From NCBI GenBank assembly GCA_007115705.1, contig QXEO01000406.1, positions 3,254,411 to 3,318,410 of the forward strand: a DNA stretch of 64,000 bases. The letters run 5' to 3'. Below the pieces are notes generated by a model that worked only from the letters and a program-made list of their open reading frames with translations, was not told where the DNA came from and did no database searches. This document shows, piece after piece, positions 1 through 10,566 of the stretch; positions within the stretch are counted from its first letter, which is position 1; every line of letters starts with the position of its first letter. Made by a program: the position numbers and the translations under genes. This stretch comes from Dactylis glomerata (Eukaryota > Streptophyta > Magnoliopsida > Poales > Poaceae).

Positions 1-114
1 AATGGCCCCCATGTCTTACTGCAAGAACATTTCCTAAGTTTTGTGTGTTAGATAACAATATTAGTGAACTAACACCTTGATAAAGTTAAGTGCAGGATTT
101 TGGATCACCAAAAA

Positions 115-475
115 GGAATGGATTGCTCCCAGTAAAGAGGGCAGATTTTTGGCCAGATAATCCCCCCCTCAGATTGCTAAGAAGAATAAGGTGGTTTGCT
201 CCCAGTAAAAGGGGCGGATTATTGGCTGGATATTTCATATATCCTGGCCGGATAATCCGCCCCTCTAAAATCATGAAGACCAAAGGTGGTTCGCTCCCAC
301 TAAGGGGGCGGATTATTGGCCGGATATTTCAGATATCCTGGCCGGATAATCCAGCCCCCCATTTTTAGTAGAAGAAGAGGTGGTTTGCTCCCAGTAAAGG
401 CGGCAGATTATTGATGGGATTTTGGCCAGATATTCTGGGGGGCGGATAATCCGCCCCTCTTTAAACCAGATAATC
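115..475 (+). repeat. Tandem palindromic U3 repeats (about four units)
   Basis: Four imperfect copies of a unit of roughly 90-105 bp follow one another. Each opens with 'tggtttgctcccagtaa' or a close variant, then 'ggggcggattattggc', then an inverted pair around 'ggatat...atatcc' and 'ggccggat/ataatccgcccc'. The units are themselves dyad-symmetric, so single strands could fold into hairpins. They lie directly upstream of the LTR TATA box, where repeated enhancer-like modules are common in plant LTRs. Function is inference. Confidence 0.8.
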
Positions 476-504
476 TGCCCCTAACGGTCTGATTTGAAAG
501 GGGC

Positions 505-512
505 TATAAATA
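505..512 (+). promoter_or_regulatory. TATA box of the copia LTR
   Basis: 'ctataaatacccc' lies just downstream of the U3 repeat block and about 0.7 kb before the LTR end, the expected place for the U3/R boundary. Confidence 0.6.
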
Positions 513-1212
513 CCCCTTCCCCTCTTCTTTGTCAAGCTGCTTGAGCTAGACACTGTTGACCACCATTTTTGGAGCCACCAAGCTACAAGATCTCCCCCCT
601 CAACCCACCGAAGCTCTTGATCTTTTGAGAATCGAAGGAGGAGGCCTTGATCTACATCATCACTGAAGCGATTTATTTTCCCCTCTCATTTGCTTGAGGG
701 ATTTGTGTCTTGGGTTTCCTTGGAACCCTAGACCTTGATTTGTGTATTTGATAAACTTGCTACTTGTGTTTGACAGCATTGTGTTGTTCTTGGGAGCCTC
801 CAATTCGGTTGTGGATGCGTGCCCCAAGCTTGTAAACGCCGATTCCGCCTTGAGGAACCCCTTAGTGGAAAGTGAGCTACGCCTTTATGGCGAAAGCTTG
901 CACCGGAGAATAGGGTGAGCCTTTGTGGTGTTGGTTAGGCCTTTGTGGCAACCTAGACGTACATCCCTAAAAAGGAAGGAACTACGAGAATCACATCCTT
1001 GTCTCCATGTGCTCCACTCTCGGTTACCTCTACCCTTTATTGCCTTTACTTGTTGTATATCTTGCTTAGCATATTTGTTGTCATAGAGGTAAATTCACCC
1101 TAGTTGCATATCTATAGAATTTACCTTTTGTGTCAAGCCTTAATTGAAAAAGAATTAAAATTTGAGTAGAACCTGTTCACCCCCCTCTAGGTGCCCATAC
1201 AATTTGTTCAAT

Positions 1213-1225
1213 TGGTAACAGAGCC
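1213..1225 (+). other. Primer binding site (iMet-tRNA type, one mismatch)
   Basis: TGGTAACAGAGCC differs from the usual plant TGGTATCAGAGCC at one base. It sits two bases after the LTR end. Confidence 0.75.
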
Positions 1226-1259
1226 TCGGCTCTTATTTCGGGCCTAACCGCCTAAGAGT

Positions 1260-1591
1260 ATGGGCACCCAAACTAGTGAGACTTCAAGTAATCAAGTTAC
1301 CATGGATGATTTCAAATCTTTGGAATCTAACATGTCATCTCAAATGAGCGAGTTGCGTGAAATGATAGCGCAACTCATGCAAGCTAAACCTCCTAGTGCT
1401 CCTCCTCTTCCGGATATCCCCGCTACTCTAAATGTAGAGAATGCAGGATTGGAAGAAGAGGTTGCCGATAAAGATAAAGATCCCAAGGCTAGGGTCATCC
1501 ACTAAGGGCAACGGGAAAGGTGAATTCCCTCATTAGTATTCTCCTGAACCGCCGATCCCTCACCCTCATATTAACAATAGAGGTGACCCAC
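1260..1591 (+). pseudogene. Copia gag N-terminus, truncated
   Basis: An ATG at 1260, 35 bp after the primer site, opens an 81-codon frame beginning MGTQTSETSSNQ, with a Met/Gln-rich helical stretch (SQMSELREMIAQLMQ) and an acidic Lys/Asp section. It stops at 1505. Past the stop, another frame still gives a gag-like PHPHINNRGDP stretch up to about 1590, as in SIRE-type gag proteins ahead of the UBN2-type domain, so a frameshift near 1500 is likely. The Tat-lineage LTR beginning at 1592 then cuts the gene off. Everything downstream of gag's first 110 codons is missing from this window. Confidence 0.6.
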
Positions 1592-2966
1592 TGTTTTGGG
1601 TGCATCCATGGACACCGGGGGATACACCCCCTAGGCTGTTCAGCAAGCGCGCGAGTGGGACGTCCTCATCCCTTACATAGAGCAGACACAGAACACATAA
1701 TGATTTACCATGGTTTAGGCCCCGGGAGGGGATCTCACCTAAAACCCTACGTCCATCATGTCTGAGCTTATTGAAGAAGACGTCGTCGGTGGGTGTACAA
1801 CGGTGTCGAAAGTGGAGCCTGATGGCATCTAACCTCCATAGAGGGCTATCTACTCCTACACTTCTCTATCTCTTATGAATCAAGAGATAGTTCTTCGGAT
1901 CTTGGAGCTGAGCTCTCTCGATCCTCTCTCTAAAGCTTACAAGATTTAGATATTTTATATCTCCACACTCTTCTCTCTAAAGCCTAAGTTAGCTTCTCTA
2001 TGGCTCTTTTCGCCCTTCTATGCCCTTTTTTCTCTATCGTGGCCTGGCCCTCCTTTTATTCTCAAGGGGATAACATAGAAGCCGGACTGCATGTGTGATA
2101 GATGTCATACGACTCTGAGTGGTGGCATAACCCTGCAGGGCTAGGCCCCGAGCTGTCTTCTCTCTCCATTTGGCGCACTATGCTGATGGGACTTGACCAG
2201 CCGGGCCAGTGCATCATTACCGCTCCTGGCGTGGTAATGATGTCTTCTGCAAGTCCGCCGTAGAAGACTGCCACCGCGCGTCTCCCATGCACGTTCTCGG
2301 GGGGTGACACGGAGATCCTGGCAGGATCCGCTCGCCATGCGCCTGGAGGTCTTTTCCTTTGGGACAGGTCCTGAGCCTTCTCTCGCACGCCACTTTCTCC
2401 TGGCTATGGGAGAAACCTTCTCTTGCAAGCGTCCCTCCCTGCAAGGGGGAGAGGCCTTCAACTTCTCCTTCCCAGCAAAGGGGGAATGCCTCGCCTGATG
2501 CCCGACAATACCTTGCCGAGGGCAGAGCTTGCCAGGGGTTCTACCGCAAGCATCATTCCTGGACCCCTTCCAGGAAATGGCTCAGGGCGAAGGGATGCTA
2601 CCATGGCAGAGCTTTCGAAGATTCCGGTCAAGGAGCTCTCACGACATCTTCGAGAAGTTCTGTCACAGGAGCAACCCTTGCCTTCATGCCTATGGTGCCC
2701 CCAGCTCTGTGCTGCTTTCCACCAGTTCTCTCCCACCTCCTACGGGAGAGGAGTGCCATGGCCCTGGCTATATGTATCCTGGACAACGGCTGTCTTTGTC
2801 TTCTTCCCGCAAGTGGGTTTGCGGACGGCTCTTTGCTACTGGGAAGCGATGGCCGACCGGTCGGAAGTGCCTCGGTCCGTCCGCTGCTTGGTGAGTTCTT
2901 ATCCTTTCCGTTCATGGATCGGGCCAAGCGACAGGTGTTGGGATCCCCTGGTCCAGAGGACCGATA
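1592..2966 (-). mobile_element. 3' LTR of Tat-lineage Ty3/gypsy element H
   Basis: Read on the minus strand the block starts TATCGGTCC at 2966 and ends ...CCAAAACA at 1592. The base just outside its start is part of a purine-rich GGGGCTAC sequence (2967-2977), the polypurine-tract/LTR junction seen in grass Tat elements such as Huck and Grande, where the LTR begins TGTCGG; here the second base has changed from G to A. The minus-strand text between about 1940 and 1560 (Arg/Ser-rich, then a '...ggggatcc' leader) is non-coding. Open frames of up to 200 codons on the plus strand at 2359-3007 are GC-driven and not conserved. The left edge abuts copia gag; bases 1587-1591 (CCCAC) may be its target duplication. 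Confidence 0.6.
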
Positions 2967-2977
2967 GTAGCCCCTGG
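2967..2977 (-). other. Polypurine tract of element H
   Basis: The minus strand reads CCAGGGGCTAC directly before the LTR start, matching the hallmark of grass Tat-lineage elements. Confidence 0.55.
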
Positions 2978-3293
2978 CCGTGCCCCGGTAATGCTGCCAA
3001 TTGTTGACTAGGTGCGGCCAAACAATGGAGCACAGGACCTGCGACACGACCGGTCACACTTGACGTGACCTGTCATGTTGCCAGGCCTGGCATGATGCCA
3101 GAATAGAGGCACTTGAGTGTTTCACAGACCCGATGGGTTGTGTATTGACTCTGGTGCTCTCCCATGGCGCCTCGATTCCCGCACGAGACGAAAATACTTG
3201 GCATAGTGGGGCAGTTGCCATGCAAGCCGTGCATGGGGAAGGAGCGAGGGGTTAATGCGGGAGTGAAATGGACGGTGGGCCCGCGCTCATGCC

Positions 3294-3300
3294 CTATAAA
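3294..3300 (+). promoter_or_regulatory. TATA box of the antisense extra gene of H
   Basis: 'ccctataaaggg' lies 111 bp upstream of the likely ATG at 3411, inside the element but pointing away from the 3' LTR. A private promoter for the antisense gene has been proposed for related elements; here only the motif and spacing are visible. Confidence 0.5.
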
Positions 3301-3410
3301 GGGTTTTGGGCAGCGGCCTCTGTCCTTTCACTGCCAACACATCTCCTCTTCGACCTCCTTCTTAGCCGCACTCCTCCAGCGTCCCCGTGCCCCTCGCCCC
3401 TCGCTGCGCC

Positions 3411-4616
3411 ATGGCTCCCATGAGGTCCAGGTCTAAGAAGGGGATCACAAAAAGGCTCTCGCTCCCGAGACCCTTTCCTTCCTTTTGAAGCACATGGCAG
3501 AGGACAAGGGCTCGAACAGCTTGCTGGATATGTGGCGGATGAGTCGAACGAGCGAGGTCCGACCATCCTCGCCCATGCCAGTGAAGATGTCGGTCGTGAG
3601 GCGAGGGATGCAAGGGTTTTCTTCTGCTTCCTAGTGGCGGGGATGGTCCCGCCAATGTCGGTCTTCCTCCACGCCGCGTTGTCCCCATACGGCGTGGTGC
3701 TGGCGCATCTTCACCCCAATGCCCTCCTCATGCTGGCCATCTCCTAGTACCTTTGTGAGGCATTCGTTGGGGTACACCCCTCGGTGGCACTCTTTTGCGT
3801 CTTCTTTGAGGCGCGCCTAGGCGCCAGCGATGCCACTTCCGGCTGCCTCTCATTCCATCTTCGCTCGAGCATGGTGACACGTTTCATCCCCATGCCGAAC
3901 AGAGAGTGGGAGGAGTGGCGGGCGAACTGGTGTTTTGTGAGGTTCGATGAGGAAGATGACCCTATGGCTTATACCGAGCCAATGGGCTTCCCGGAAGCTC
4001 TCTCTGTCCGAACCTCCCCAGCGGGCATGGCCGGTCTGGAGGCCGTAGTGGAGAGGATCCAGAACCTTCGCGACAACCACCTTGCTACCCACCACATGGT
4101 GAACTCTTTCGTTCGCCACGACATTGTGCCGCTGCAACGGCACTCCTGTCCTCATTGGGAGGTGCTCTCTTGGAATCACCCGACGAGTCTGCACCAGGAA
4201 GGCCCCTATGAGGACGAGATTTTGAGGGTCTCCAACTTTTTGACTAGGAGCAACCAGACAGAACTGTTGAGTCCTCAGCGGATCCATGCGCTCATCGACT
4301 GGATAGCAAGGAGCACGCGGCCATCATCCATGCCCCTCTATGACGACTGGGGCCTCTTTGCAGCTCCCGCGGCACTGGAGGTAGCCGCTGGAGGGGCAGA
4401 CAAGGAATTCACCATGGCGCAAAGAAGCCGTTTGGTCAGTCGCCATCTCATGGACCAAGATGCCATTGAGGAGGACGTAGGACCTGACGCCTTGGTTCAC
4501 CTTCCTCGGCGGCGCCTGAGGCCCTCACACATGGCCAACCACCGGGCCAGAGCGCCTGGGGTGAGCTTGTCCGTGGGTGCCAGCACTTCCTGCGCCTCTC
4601 CCGTGGCTAGCCCATC
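3411..4616 (+). pseudogene. Antisense extra ORF of element H, first part (PF04195-like)
   Basis: ATG at 3411 begins MAPMRSRSKKG; a frameshift at about 3440-3480 then leads into a frame open from 3532 to 3744, crosses one TAG at 3745-3747, and continues 3748-4616. The segment FLVAGMVPPMSVFLHAAL through YLCEAFVGVHPSVALFCVFF (3629-3815) matches the pattern of PF04195 ('putative gypsy type transposon', Transposase_28). A tryptophan-rich EWEEWRANWCFVRFDEEDD section follows. In grass Tat-lineage retrotransposons such domains occur in extra genes antisense to gag-pol between pol and the 3' LTR, which is the arrangement here: 3' LTR to the left on the minus strand, gene on the plus strand. Element T interrupts it at 4616; the frame resumes at 6829. 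Cellular role unknown. Confidence 0.7.
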
Positions 4617-5180
4617 TGATGAGGATTGGCACGCCAGGACGACCTACGATATGTGATAATTAAGTCTAAGGCTGTGTCATTAACTTGTATCTATGTTCAT
4701 GTTATTCCATGTGCTAGGTCATGTTATGGGCCACTTAGGTTTTATTTTATGTTTTGGGTTTGGGCCTATCCAAGCCCAATAGTTTTCTGGCCGTCTATAT
4801 AAGGAGGCTGGACGGCTAGGGTTTAGGGAGGCAGAAAATTATGTAGAACTTATAGTTCCCACGTGTGTGTACCATCCCTCCGGGGTTGGCGTATTGAGAC
4901 GGTGTCTCCGACGTTCGTCTAGTTATCCAGTATACTTTGCGTGAAGGTGCTTGTTATACAAGTATTGTTGTGCTTCAGCGTGAGGCTCGCTGTTCATCAT
5001 CGAGTTGCTCGTTGGATTCATTTGTTCAGCGTGAGGTTCGTCTACATCGACGAGTTGCTCGTAGGATTGACGTTCCCCCATCTTCAGGTTACGTGTATCG
5101 CTCACGTGATTGGAAGATCTTATCAGATCCATTGGATCAGGAGGTGCATCGTGAAAGATCGGGCCAAACAATCCGTATCA
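4617..5180 (+). repeat. 5' LTR of element T
   Basis: TG...CA bounded. TATA box 'tctatataagg' at about 4796-4803, followed by 'ggctagggtttaggg', a block shared with the LTRs of F and G. Confidence 0.92.
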
Positions 5181-5183
5181 TCT

Positions 5184-5195
5184 TGGTATCAGAGC
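5184..5195 (+). other. Primer binding site of T
   Basis: TGGTATCAGAGC, complementary to the 3' end of initiator methionine tRNA, three bases after the LTR. Confidence 0.85.
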
Positions 5196-6251
5196 GCCAG
5201 GTTGATGATGGTGCAAGATGGTTGTTGTTGTCAGGCTGATGAATCTACTAGACGATAGATATTTTGGTGGCGGTAAAATTGTTGTCGACGAGTTCATCAA
5301 AAAGATCGAATCTCTCAAAGGATCAGCGATTGTCGGGTGTCTTCGATTTAACGTGGAGCAGAAGTCATCTCGATCAGATCGGATCTCGATCGACGAGCTG
5401 GTGGTTTGTTTCTGTTTTGGTTCCCGATCGCTCCATGATTACTGCCAGGCCACCAAGTTGGGATCGAGCGTTCGCCTAGAGTCCAAGGCCGATCAAACTG
5501 ATAAAAAAAGTGGAAGGGATCAATCGCCCCGCGCTGCGGCCAGGCTCTACGCTTGCCTCGCGCGGATGCCGCCCGCGCTACAGGCGATGTGAACCGAGCG
5601 CCCGACCACAGACGCGTTCTGTCCTTAGGCGTAGGCCAACATTGATTGTTTTTTATCTCTACCGATCAAGATCGTTTCAACCTGCCCGTGGCGCTCGCCT
5701 AGGAAAGAAAAAAGAAAAGGTTGTCACGGATTGGATTGCAAAGAGAAAAATAAGGAGAAGGAAAGGATCAGATTTGGTTTGCTTTTTATCTGACTATAAA
5801 TATATATACAAAAGAGACATCAGTTCTTATTTTCGAGACACTGTTAGCAGTTCCAAAGAGGTGACAGATTCAGTACGTTTGGATCCTTAGCATGCAGGAA
5901 ATTGTTCTGTTTGTTTTGGGTGATGTGCTTTGTTTGCTACCAAAATTTAGTTTGCATCTGTGGGTATATTCAGCTCATTTGGACCCTCAGTGTGCAGGAG
6001 TATGTCCTGTCCGTTTTGGGTGATTAGCTCATGTGCTTTGAGACTGCATTCTGATGATTGTTTGTGTCTCAATCAGGTTTGTTGGTGGGTGGCACTGAAG
6101 ACTAAAAGGTGCTAAGAGCAAGTCAAGCTAGCCGAGAGGGAGGATGTGGTGTGGCAGGCTAGCAAGGCTTGAAGATGGACAGTGGCGATATTGCATATTT
6201 GACGCCATGTTTTATGAGAAGACCCTCTGGCGTTGAGGACAACGCCTTTCC

Positions 6252-6264
6252 AAGAAGGGGAGGA
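6252..6264 (+). other. Polypurine tract of T
   Basis: AAGAAGGGGAGGA ends exactly at the start of the 3' LTR. The preceding bases ('ctggcgttgaggacaacg') match those before F's polypurine tract. Confidence 0.8.
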
Positions 6265-6828
6265 TGATGAGGATTGGCACGCCAGGATGACCTACGATAT
6301 GTGATAATTAAGTCTAAGGCTGTGTCATTAATTTGTATCTATGTTCATGTTATTCCGTGTGCTAGGTCATGTTATGGGCCACTTAGGTTTTATTTTATGT
6401 TTTGGGTTTGGGCCTGTCCAAGCCCAATAGTTTTCTGGCCATCTATATAAGGAGGCTGGACGGCTAGGGTTTAGGGAGGCAGAAAATTATGTAGAACTTA
6501 TAGTTCCCACGTGTGTGTACCATCCCTCCGGGGTTGGCGTATTGAGACGGCGTCTCCGACGTTCGTCTAGTTATCCAGTATACTTTGCGTGAAGGTGCTT
6601 GTTATACAAGTATTGTCGTGCTTTGGTGTGAGGCTTGTTGTTCATCATCGAGTTGCTCGTTGGATTCATCTGTTCAGCGTGAGGTTCGTCTACATCGATG
6701 AGTTGCTCACAGGATTGACGTTCCCCCGTCTTCAGGTTATGTGTATCGCTCACGTGATTGGAAGATCTTATCAGATCCATTGGATCAGGAGGTGCATCGT
6801 GAAAGATCGGGCCAAACAATCAGTATCA
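6265..6828 (+). repeat. 3' LTR of element T
   Basis: Same length (564 bp) and ends as the 5' LTR; followed by target duplication CCATC. Confidence 0.92.
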
Positions 6829-8543
6829 CCATCCCCAAGTGATGCAGGTTGATATGACCTGGAGTGGGGCTGCCTCCTAGACCCACCTTGGTAAGCTTCC
6901 CGGGCTTGCATTCTTGCTTACTCTTTATCGAGTCTTGTGAAGTCACAATGCTTCTTTGATTTTATGCAGCAGGGACCCCTCCCAGAACCTTCAACCAAGA
7001 GGGCCCGGGAAGACACCCTGGTGCACTGTGAGCCCACCAGCAAGAGGCTTCACGGAGCCTCCGGCAAGGAGTTGAGATTCCCCGCAACGGGTTACTCATT
7101 TCTCACTTTAGTTTATTCCCACATCCCTTGCCGGGATCGCCCTTCCTGGACTAAAGCTTGACGTCTGCTCTGAGTGCAGGTGTTGGGGCCGGCAGGGTTA
7201 CTGGAGACCTTTCGGGAAGGCTCCCTGCAACCGCTACCACCACACCAAAGTGTGCACACCTTTTGCCCAACTTTGCCAACTCTTTAGCCGACTCTTTGCG
7301 AGTTCCTTCTTTTGTTGCCCTTTCAGACAACTGATTTTTTCCTTCTCTTGTGTTTGCAGCTGTCGTGTCCTTCTCGGAGGCTAGGACAACGGAGCCAGTG
7401 GGTAGGGCTAGCCGGGATGGCAGCCTGGGAGCAGCTAGTGCTCCAGGCTCTGTTGCTTCAGTGCTTCGCTCCCACACCGATGGACTTTGTCCAACCGTTG
7501 CTGCAGCAAAGAGTGCCGATGGAGCCTTCAGGGGGAGCGGCCAAGAGGCAGTCCCTGGGCAGGTTGCCGCCGTGCCCACAAGTACCATTGCTTTGGCAGC
7601 CCCCAGCCGCATGCATCCTCCTATCGTGGATCCTGCAGAGATTAGTCTGAGGATGCCACGGTGGGAGCTTGAATCTGCACATCCGGGCTCGGATGTGCAT
7701 CAAATCTCTCGGGCGGGGCCCGACATCGAGGTGGCGGACCCTGATGCCACCATGGTCGAGTTGGAACAGGAGCATCAGGACCAGGAGAGCGAACTCCTGG
7801 CCCAGATCTCCGATCTGGACGATAGGGCCCGGTCGTATGAGGAGCGCCTCGATGAGCTGTCCTCGACCAACTCCGGATCGCGCGAGGCACTGTGCAACCA
7901 GGTGGCAGGAGTCGAAGCTCGAGTCGATGATGTCCAACGACATCTTGATGTCGCTCTGTAGCACCATGCGAGCCTGATCGCCAAGATCGCCATGCGGCAG
8001 GGCGAACTACGCGTCGCTACTGTGGCAGCGGAGTCGCGCGCGGTAGCCATGGCTGAGCGGAATGCTAGTATTCTGCTTTCCACGACGCAGCTAGAGAGGG
8101 CTCTCGAGAACGAGATGGCGTCCTCCATCGCTGCGGCCCAGGCCAAATTGGCATTGGCCGAAACCATCCATGCCTTCCGAGGCCTCGCAGTTTAAGTGAG
8201 GCCAACGTTGGCGGTGCTGGGCCTTGAGCCACCGCCGATCCCATCCGAGCCAGAGGGGAGCATTGCTCTCTGGTTCGCGGAAGTTACCGGTCGGATTGGC
8301 TCTCTCCTGGAGCAGCTGAGGCAAGTGCTGCGGACAAAAGAAGGGCACGTTGTCAACTTAGTTGGCAACCACATCCTTACGCACGTGCACCGCTTCACCC
8401 CCAACTTCTCGTTCGCACAGATTTTTGAAAGATTCGGCGACAACGCGGCCGGGAGTGCGGCTAAAGAAACTGCCCGAGCCACAGTGGCCGGGGTAGTCGC
8501 TCAGCTGCTGCTGTGGGTCTCCCACTGCGCGCCGGGGGCTTAA
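6829..8543 (+). pseudogene. Antisense extra ORF of element H, second part (introns, coiled coil)
   Basis: Resumes in frame after T (P-S-P-S-D-A-G, then a TGA at 6850 where the frame would otherwise run on to 6890). Three intron-like gaps follow: 6891-6969 (GTAAGC...ATGCAG), 7091-7179 (GT...GTGCAG) and one ending at 7359 (TTTGCAG) whose donor I cannot place. From 7360 one frame is open to 8543 except for a TAG at 7959 and a TAA at 8193. The last exon encodes a long heptad-like helix (MVELEQEHQDQESELLAQI onward, 7752-8180, Glu/Ala/Arg-rich), then a globular tail ending in WVSHCAPGA. Coiled-coil C-termini are common in PF04195-type extra genes of grass retrotransposons. With several nonsense changes this copy is not functional. 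Confidence 0.6.
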
Positions 8544-9067
8544 GCCCCCAGGTCTTCTTTTGTTGTTCTTGTGTCCCTGCATTTTGCTTCCACATAACTT
8601 TGCACAGTTGTATATATGTCATTATTATGGTAATGTTATCATGCTTATGATTGCCATGCTGATGATCTATGCCATGTATGCATCCTGAGTATGCACGTGA
8701 TGTAAATAACCCATGGTGCAATGCAATGCTTGTAGTAGGAAAGATTCGCGTCAGCGGGAACTTATCTGCTTTTCCATGTTTACATTCCTTGGAGGAAGGT
8801 TAGGCCAAAGATCACTTTTGAGTGATATTCTCCGATCAAGCTTATGTCCCTGTTGCAATTCCTACAAGGTTTCCTTTTCGAAAAAGGGGTTTTTGTAAAC
8901 TTGTTCTGAGAAAACTTCTTCCACCGCAAGGTGAGTTTTTCTTTTTCTTAAAAACCATTTTCATAAAACTCCTGCATCAAAGGGGTTTTTGCAAATCTTT
9001 TCAAAAAGTTTTTGTAAAAAGCTTTTCTTTAAAGAGGTGTTTGCCAAAGTCTTTTCAAAACACTGTT
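8544..9067 (+). other. Non-coding remainder of element H
   Basis: T-rich sequence downstream of the antisense gene with no convincing coding frame. From 8870 to 9060 an 'aaaggggtttttg'-like motif recurs three to four times with variations. Element H's gag-pol, expected further right on the minus strand, is absent, so H is truncated before or at the Angela-like LTR. Confidence 0.5.
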
Positions 9068-9280
9068 AGTAGTCCGATGAAGCCACTTTTCCCCAGATTT
9101 GGGAGATGTTTAGACCCCAACTGACGATGGTTAGCTCGGTAAATGTCCTAGATGATGGACTTAGGATCGGGGGAAGTGATATGGGGTGGCCCGATCTTCT
9201 CGTGAGTGATGCGATGGTGATGATGGCAGCAGATGATTGTCGGGGATAACTTGGTGTCACCGATGAACTCTCCTCGCTTG
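9068..9280 (-). pseudogene. Leader and gag-start remnant of Angela-like copia
   Basis: Minus-strand sequence downstream of the primer site at 9281-9294. A 77-codon minus-strand frame (9066-9299) crosses it; it is not recognisable as gag. Internal sequence is lost beyond about 9070, where it meets element H. The exact breakpoint is uncertain. Confidence 0.4.
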
Positions 9281-9294
9281 AACCCTGATGCCAA
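9281..9294 (-). other. Primer binding site of Angela-like copia (decayed)
   Basis: Minus strand reads TTGGCATCAGGGTT, a decayed TTGGTATCAGAGCC, immediately after the LTR end. Confidence 0.6.
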
Positions 9295-10566
9295 TACAAC
9301 AGCTCTCTAACCCTGTAGGATATTCATGACTCCACACACTTGCGCACGTAGCCGTCGACCATGAAGCGGTAGTTTGCAATCTACTGATTCCCAATGGAAC
9401 AACAGATCACACTAAACTTGCAACAGTATATCACCAAATCCAGATGAATTGGTGCGGAGGAATTCAGATGAATGCTTACAGCAGTTCAACAAAGTAATCT
9501 TTAGTCTAAACGTGGTCTAACCCTAATTGAGCTACTTATAGGTTGTCGGGCGTCCTGAGCAAAGACCTGGCCCAAAACATGCCTGGTTTGGGCCCAAACT
9601 GACTCGATTCGACTCAAACGGGTACATACCGACACATATATGGGTTCGGCCTAATTTTAGCATGCAGGCCATATGTGTAGCGTGCCTTAGACGTGTAGAC
9701 ATCGTGTCGTAGGCAGTCCTAGTGCGCCATCACGTGCTCTTGCTCATCCAGACTTGATCCCCTTCACGTGGTGATGTCCTCCATGCTTGTGGCGCCGGCC
9801 TCCCTCTCCTCCCCCGCGCTCTCTTGCTTGATCACCATGTCGTGCTCCATGTGCTGCATCTCCTCGCTCCCTCGAAGCCCTTCTTCTCCAATGAACCTGA
9901 TCATACATATGAACAAAGAATTAGGCAGTATAAAATTCTCATTACAATAAATATCAAATTCAGCGAGTGAGTTCACCTGCTGTTTACTCCTCCGTGATAG
10001 TCCATCTCTGTGACCTAGTAACATGCTGAACAGCTTTGATGTATTCTCACTGAGTGGGCCCAGAGTACCATATCCGTCAGATGAGCAAATCCTGCTCTTG
10101 GTTTATACACCTCAACCTACCCCTTTGGAGAACCCAAGAGACACCTTTTTCAGTCACCCTGTTGCGCATGACGATTGATGCAGTTAGAGTTTCCTCTGGA
10201 AATAGTGATTAAATATAACCTCATGGTCTAAGGATTAAGCTATGACACTTTTATCATATTGCAACATGAACATCATGACACGATCGTGTTGCAATAGATA
10301 CTTTGGGTAATGTCCATCATGGCATTATCAAATGGCATGATCTCATCGTCAATTGCCATAATGCTCCATGATTGGGAAACCTCGATCATCAGTTGATCAA
10401 TGAACTAGTAAATAGCGGATTTACCAGGGACTCCTAATCATTTAATACTACACCTATATCAAAGTTTCCAATTGACATAGTCTAGAATAGCATTAAACTT
10501 ATTATGAACTATATAAACTATGCAAATAAGCCCAATATTATTTTCCTCTACGGCATATTTCCTTCA
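9295..10566 (-). mobile_element. Angela/BARE/WIS-like copia 5' LTR
   Basis: On the minus strand the block begins TGAAGGAAATATGCC at 10566, the well-known start of Angela/BARE/WIS LTRs (TGAAGGAAATATGCCCTAGAGG), and carries further landmarks of that family: 'gttgatcaactgatgatcg', 'ccttagaccatgag' and 'ctctgggcccactcag'. It ends next to the primer site at 9294. Length about 1.27 kb, short for an Angela LTR, and diverged, so an old relative. TATA-like 'cctataagtag' at about 9534-9541 (minus). Only this LTR and about 200 bp of internal sequence remain. Confidence 0.75.

Larger units (their letters stand above)
1..1210 (+). mobile_element. Copia LTR (SIRE/Maximus-like), left end outside window
   Basis: The sequence runs into a primer binding site at 1213 and a gag start at 1260, so it is the downstream part of a 5' LTR on the plus strand. 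A TATA box (505-512) is followed by a long transcribed section. The last bases before the primer site hold the C-rich 'cacccccctctaggtg' block typical of SIRE-lineage copia LTR ends (Opie, Ji, Maximus); the LTR appears to end in CA at 1210. The lineage comes from that end motif and the gag start, not from a database match. The LTR start and any target duplication lie left of the window. Confidence 0.75.
4617..6828 (+). mobile_element. Non-autonomous LTR element T (complete, 2,212 bp)
   Basis: Two 564-bp LTRs (4617-5180 and 6265-6828), each starting TGATGAGG and ending GTATCA, flank 1,084 bp. The 5-bp target duplication CCATC is perfect (4612-4616 and 6829-6833). It has a canonical primer site and polypurine tract but no gag, protease, reverse transcriptase or integrase; the best internal frame (5218-5592, 124 codons) resembles nothing I know. 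By eye the LTRs differ at about 19 of 564 positions, nearly all transitions. Its LTR shares promoter, leader and polypurine region with elements F and G at 46-52 kb, so T is a deletion derivative of that family. It sits inside a coding exon of H's antisense gene. Confidence 0.92.

Noticed and set aside
2359..3047. Overlapping 120-200-codon frames on both strands
   Set aside because: They lie in a GC-rich LTR of element H, overlap in several frames, and show no domain or start context.
7458..8167. Minus-strand frames of 82-169 codons
   Set aside because: Shadows of the plus-strand coiled-coil exon of H's antisense gene.
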